Below are positions 7,166 to 9,799 of a stretch of 9,799 nt of DNA, piece by piece. The translations under genes were made by a program, and so were the position numbers. The stretch lies in the NCBI GenBank assembly GCA_023430825.1, contig JAEYYL010000085.1, forward strand, positions 1 to 9,799, given 5' to 3'. Source of the stretch: Verrucomicrobiota bacterium. Lineage in GTDB: Bacteria > Verrucomicrobiota > Verrucomicrobiia > Opitutales > Opitutaceae. Under the pieces are notes generated by a model. That model did no database searches. It saw only the letters and a program-made list of their open reading frames with translations, and was not told the origin of the DNA. How positions within the stretch are numbered: the stretch's first letter is position 1; each line of letters opens with the position of its first letter.

Positions 7166-9709
7166 TCAATAGGAGTCCACGAGCGACTGATGCGTCAGGA
7201 GCTTCTTCAACTGCGCGGCGGTTTTCCGCCCGGCAAACCGCACCGTCACCGTCTTCTGCTCGTCTGGATACAGCTCGAAGAAATTGTCGCTGCTCCAGAA
7301 TTCGAGGCCGGAAAAATCGAACGCGAAACGATGCTGGAACGCACTCGAGGCGAACGTGAGCGTTGCGCGCCCCGGCGCCTCCAGCCGCACCGCCACGCGC
7401 GTCTTCGCCTTCGGCAGGTTCACGAAGCGCGGCTGCGTCAGGAACACCGTCTCCTCGCTTACCCGCTCGCCGCCGATCTCCAGCGCGATGCGCAGATAGA
7501 TCGAGTCGCGCGAGTGCTTCGCCAGCGGCGCCGCCAGATCGACCGTGTGCTGCCGCACGCTTTCCCCATGCCGCAGCGCCACCGCCTTCCGCCCGCGATG
7601 CAACGCCCGCCCGTCGAGATGAAACACGTCCCAGTGCACCGTCCCGCGCGCGGGCGTGGGCGCATCGTAAACCGTGTAAACGTGCACCTCGCGCACCGTG
7701 CTCCGCCGGTAGTTGCCCACGATCGTCGTCTCCTCGCCCGGCACGTGCGCCGTCACCAGCGCCGGCGCGAAAAACCGCCGCGCCACATGGTGCAGCGCCC
7801 GCCAGCGGCCCGTGAACTCGATCGAGCTCCACGACGCCACCGGCCAGCAGTCGTTCAACTGCCAATACAGCGCGCCCATGCACCGCGGGCTGTTGCGCCG
7901 CCAGTGCTCCACCCCCGTCTGCATGCAGTAGGCCTGGTTCAGCTGCGAGAGGTAGATCAGCGCCTCCTGCGTCTTCGGAAAACAATAGCGCCGCGACACG
8001 TAGTCCAGGATCACCTGGTTGCCGCCCCGGTTCTTCTGGTGATTCTCCATCGAGTGCCCGAAGACATTGGCGTCATCCGGCGGACAGAACGTCGCCTGCG
8101 TCGCCGGCGAACTGAAGCTCTGCATCCCGAATTCGGATACGAAACGAAACGCGTATTTCTCGTAGTCGCTCACCGGATTCCGGCCGTGCCACACGTCCCA
8201 GAAATGCGTGTCGCCCCGCTTTTCGCCCGTCGCGTGATCGTGCGCGTAGTCGCCGCGCCAGGGCGAACTCGGCCAGTAGTCCGTCCCCGGCCCGACCGCC
8301 GCCACCGCCGCCGGCAGCGTCTCGTGATACAGCGCCTCGTAGCCCGCCCGCAGCGCCTTCTCCTCCAGCGCCGGCGCGTTGAGCGCGGCGATCTCGTTGT
8401 TGCCGCACCACAGCGCCAGCGACGCGCGATGCCGCAGCCGGCGCACCTGGAACTCCGCCTCCGCCCGCACGCTCGCCCGCATCGCCGCGTCGAACGGATA
8501 CAGCGTGCACGCGAACATGAAATCCTGCCACACGAGCAGGCCCAGCTCGTCGCACAGGTCGTAAAATTCCTCGCTCTCGTAAATTCCCCCGCCCCACACC
8601 CGGATCATGTTCATGTGCGCTTCCGCCGCACTGCGCAGATCGCGCGCGTAGTCCGCCCGTGTCAGATCCGCGACGAAGCTGTGCGCGGGAATCCAGTTGG
8701 CCCCTTTCGCAAAGATCGCCCGCCCGTTCACCACGAACTGAAACGTCTCGCCCCACTCGTCCGCGTGACGATCGAGCTTGATCGTGCGCAGCCCGATCCG
8801 CCGCGTCCACCGGCCGATCGCCGCGCCGTGCGCGTCGACGACGTCCACCTCCAGCCGATACAGCGGCTGGCCGCCCTGCCCCGCCGGCCACCAGAGCTGC
8901 GGATGTTCCACGACGATTTCTGCGCCGCGTCCGCTCATCATCATTGGGGCCCCAGCGCCCCCGCCGCGTTTGGCTTCGCGGGTTTGGCGGCGAAGGCGCC
9001 GCGGCTCCATTTCCGCAGTCACGAGTGTCAAACGCCAGTGACACTCCGCCCCCGCATCCTCGCGCGCGAGTTCCGGCGCCAGCGTCAACACGACGCCGCC
9101 CTCCGCGCGGTGCGCCTGCGTCACGCGCACACTCTCGAGCCGGTTGCCGCTCCAGGCTTCGAGCCGGAGATCGCGCCAGATGCCCGCGGTAACCAGGCGC
9201 GGACCCCAGTCCCAGCCGAACTGGCACTGCTGCTTGCGCAGCGTCGAACTGCGGCCGACCGGATCGTTGAACTCCTTCGGCCGATGCTCCGCGCGATGCG
9301 TGCGAATGTAATCCAGCGCGCTCGCGAAACGGATCGCGATCTCGTTTCTTCCCGCCCGGAGCGCCGGCTTCACGTTCCACCGGTAACCGATGAACATGTT
9401 CTCGGTGCGCGCGATCTCCGCGCCGTTGATCGAAACGGTCGCCACCGTGTCGAGCCCGTCCGCCACGAGATCGACGTGCTCGTCCTCGAGCAGCGATTTC
9501 GGCACGGCGAACGTCGCGCGATACTCCCACTCGCGCTCCTCGATCCACTGCAGGTCGAGCTCGTTGCTCGCCCAGAAGGGATCGGCAATCAGTTGGAGTC
9601 GCCGCAGGTCGCGATGCACGCAGCCGGGCACGACGGCCGGCCGCCAGGAGGAAGCAGAGGTCGCATCGCGAAAACGCCACGAGGCCGTGGCCAGGGAAAT
9701 GGAACGCAT
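7166..9709 (-). CDS. GH2 beta-mannosidase
   Basis: This 847-residue enzyme would release terminal beta-D-mannose from beta-mannosides or manno-oligosaccharides. Domains in order: N-terminal jelly-roll (1 to about 180, with VPGCVHRDL and FGWDWGPRLVTAGIWRD), an Ig-like beta-sandwich (about 181-305, with EHPQLWWPAGQGGQPLYRL), the TIM-barrel catalytic domain (about 310-640) and C-terminal Ig-like domains. The predicted acid/base is E439 in LALWCGNNEI and the predicted nucleophile is E526 in FRFVSEFGMQ, both in the expected motifs. MNMIRVWGGGIYESEEFYDL and GALYWQLNDCWPVASW are also typical. Length is normal for the family. I see no signal peptide, so it is probably cytoplasmic, fitting the symporter next door. 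The ATG start is preceded by no clear Shine-Dalgarno. An Arg/Gly/Met-rich segment (about 235-262) inside the second domain looks inserted; see the repeat entry. It is probably first in an operon with the symporter and regulator. Confidence 0.95.
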   Translation of the reverse strand: MRSISLATASWRFRDATSASSWRPAVVPGCVHRDLRRLQLIADPFWASNELDLQWIEEREWEYRATFAVPKSLLEDEHVDLVADGLDTVATVSINGAEIARTENMFIGYRWNVKPALRAGRNEIAIRFASALDYIRTHRAEHRPKEFNDPVGRSSTLRKQQCQFGWDWGPRLVTAGIWRDLRLEAWSGNRLESVRVTQAHRAEGGVVLTLAPELAREDAGAECHWRLTLVTAEMEPRRLRRQTREAKRGGGAGAPMMMSGRGAEIVVEHPQLWWPAGQGGQPLYRLEVDVVDAHGAAIGRWTRRIGLRTIKLDRHADEWGETFQFVVNGRAIFAKGANWIPAHSFVADLTRADYARDLRSAAEAHMNMIRVWGGGIYESEEFYDLCDELGLLVWQDFMFACTLYPFDAAMRASVRAEAEFQVRRLRHRASLALWCGNNEIAALNAPALEEKALRAGYEALYHETLPAAVAAVGPGTDYWPSSPWRGDYAHDHATGEKRGDTHFWDVWHGRNPVSDYEKYAFRFVSEFGMQSFSSPATQATFCPPDDANVFGHSMENHQKNRGGNQVILDYVSRRYCFPKTQEALIYLSQLNQAYCMQTGVEHWRRNSPRCMGALYWQLNDCWPVASWSSIEFTGRWRALHHVARRFFAPALVTAHVPGEETTIVGNYRRSTVREVHVYTVYDAPTPARGTVHWDVFHLDGRALHRGRKAVALRHGESVRQHTVDLAAPLAKHSRDSIYLRIALEIGGERVSEETVFLTQPRFVNLPKAKTRVAVRLEAPGRATLTFASSAFQHRFAFDFSGLEFWSSDNFFELYPDEQKTVTVRFAGRKTAAQLKKLLTHQSLVDSY
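8944..9008. repeat. Palindrome-rich segment inside the mannosidase gene, with repeat copy 2
   Basis: This stretch holds three self-complementary elements in a row: TGGGGCCCCA (8945-8954), a CCGCG/CGCGG pair (about 8963-8980), and a perfect GCGGCG-AAGG-CGCCGC hairpin (8987-9002). Its right end (8987-9008) matches the intergenic copy at 267-288 in 19 of 22 positions. It encodes mannosidase residues about 235-256, an Arg-rich then Gly/Ala-rich stretch, followed by three Met codons, in a domain where relatives usually have a plain beta-hairpin. An in-frame insertion of a small palindromic element is a reasonable reading, but it has not been checked by alignment. Confidence 0.45.
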
Positions 9710-9740
9710 AGTGTGGGGGAAAGCGCGATTGCGTGACGGC

Positions 9741-9763
9741 CGGGCGGGTTTTCAACCCGCCCG
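9741..9763. promoter_or_regulatory. Strong hairpin upstream of the mannosidase gene
   Basis: CGGGCGGGTT and AACCCGCCCG form a perfect ten-pair stem with a TTC loop. A further TGAC/GTCA pair (9734-9737 and 9763-9766) flanks it with a few unpaired bases. It lies 31 bases upstream of the mannosidase ATG. Neither strand has a clear T run after the stem. It may be the terminator of a gene beyond the right edge, or a control element of the mannosidase operon. The last 35 bases of the window show nothing else. Confidence 0.5.
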
Positions 9764-9799
9764 TCAGTCACTCACGAGACCAGCCCGCCGGCGCGGGGG

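Noticed and set aside
7190..9736. 848-residue open frame on the plus strand
   Set aside because: It is antisense to the beta-mannosidase, whose domains and catalytic motifs are unmistakable; the plus-strand product is Arg/Pro/His-rich.
8073..9755. 560-residue frame on the minus strand
   Set aside because: It is an out-of-frame shadow of the mannosidase gene with Arg/Gly-rich composition and no domain.
1..9799. CRISPR array, tRNA, rRNA, insertion sequence or phage genes
   Set aside because: Reading both strands showed no regularly spaced repeats, no tRNA-like cloverleaf with its conserved loop sequence, no rRNA-like sequence, and no transposase or integrase motifs.

Overview
The window looks like chromosomal DNA from a GC-rich Gram-negative bacterium, most likely in or near the Opitutaceae (Verrucomicrobiota). 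The organism guess is an inference. It rests on the style of the very long TonB-dependent receptor (about 1,200 residues, with an IVLSPFVV-type TonB-box region and no SusD partner), on its pairing with a XylR-type regulator and a GPH symporter, and on high GC with weak Shine-Dalgarno signals.

Layout: the left edge (1-240, + strand) holds the 3' end of a gene for an ASPIC/UnbV (CRTAC1-like) repeat protein. All other genes are on the minus strand. In transcription order, from right to left, they are a GH2 beta-mannosidase (9709-7166), a GPH-family sugar:cation symporter (7018-5477), a XylR-type regulator with a LacI/periplasmic-binding-like sensor and an AraC helix-turn-helix (5422-4253), and a large outer-membrane TonB-dependent receptor (3998-381). 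The receptor gene ends in a strong intrinsic terminator (325-358), which separates it from the convergent ASPIC/UnbV gene.

The genes read as a compact glycoside-utilisation locus. The receptor would bring a substrate across the outer membrane and the GPH symporter would take it across the inner membrane. The beta-mannosidase, which has no visible signal peptide, would remove terminal beta-mannose in the cytoplasm, and the XylR-like protein would sense a sugar and control the genes. Mannosidase, symporter and regulator are closely spaced and may form one operon. The receptor sits behind a 254-bp gap with several inverted repeats and a possible promoter, so it probably has its own control. The true substrate (mannan oligosaccharide, N-glycan fragment or other beta-mannoside) cannot be read from the sequence.

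The ordinary gene content is well explained. The most unusual signal is a palindrome-rich GC segment inside the mannosidase gene (about 8944-9008). It encodes an Arg/Gly/Met-rich stretch, and part of it recurs (19 of 22 positions) in the gap after the ASPIC/UnbV gene (267-288). This suggests a small dispersed repeat that has entered a coding region in frame. I saw no CRISPR array, tRNA, rRNA, transposase or phage gene, and no clearly new defence or biosynthetic system.
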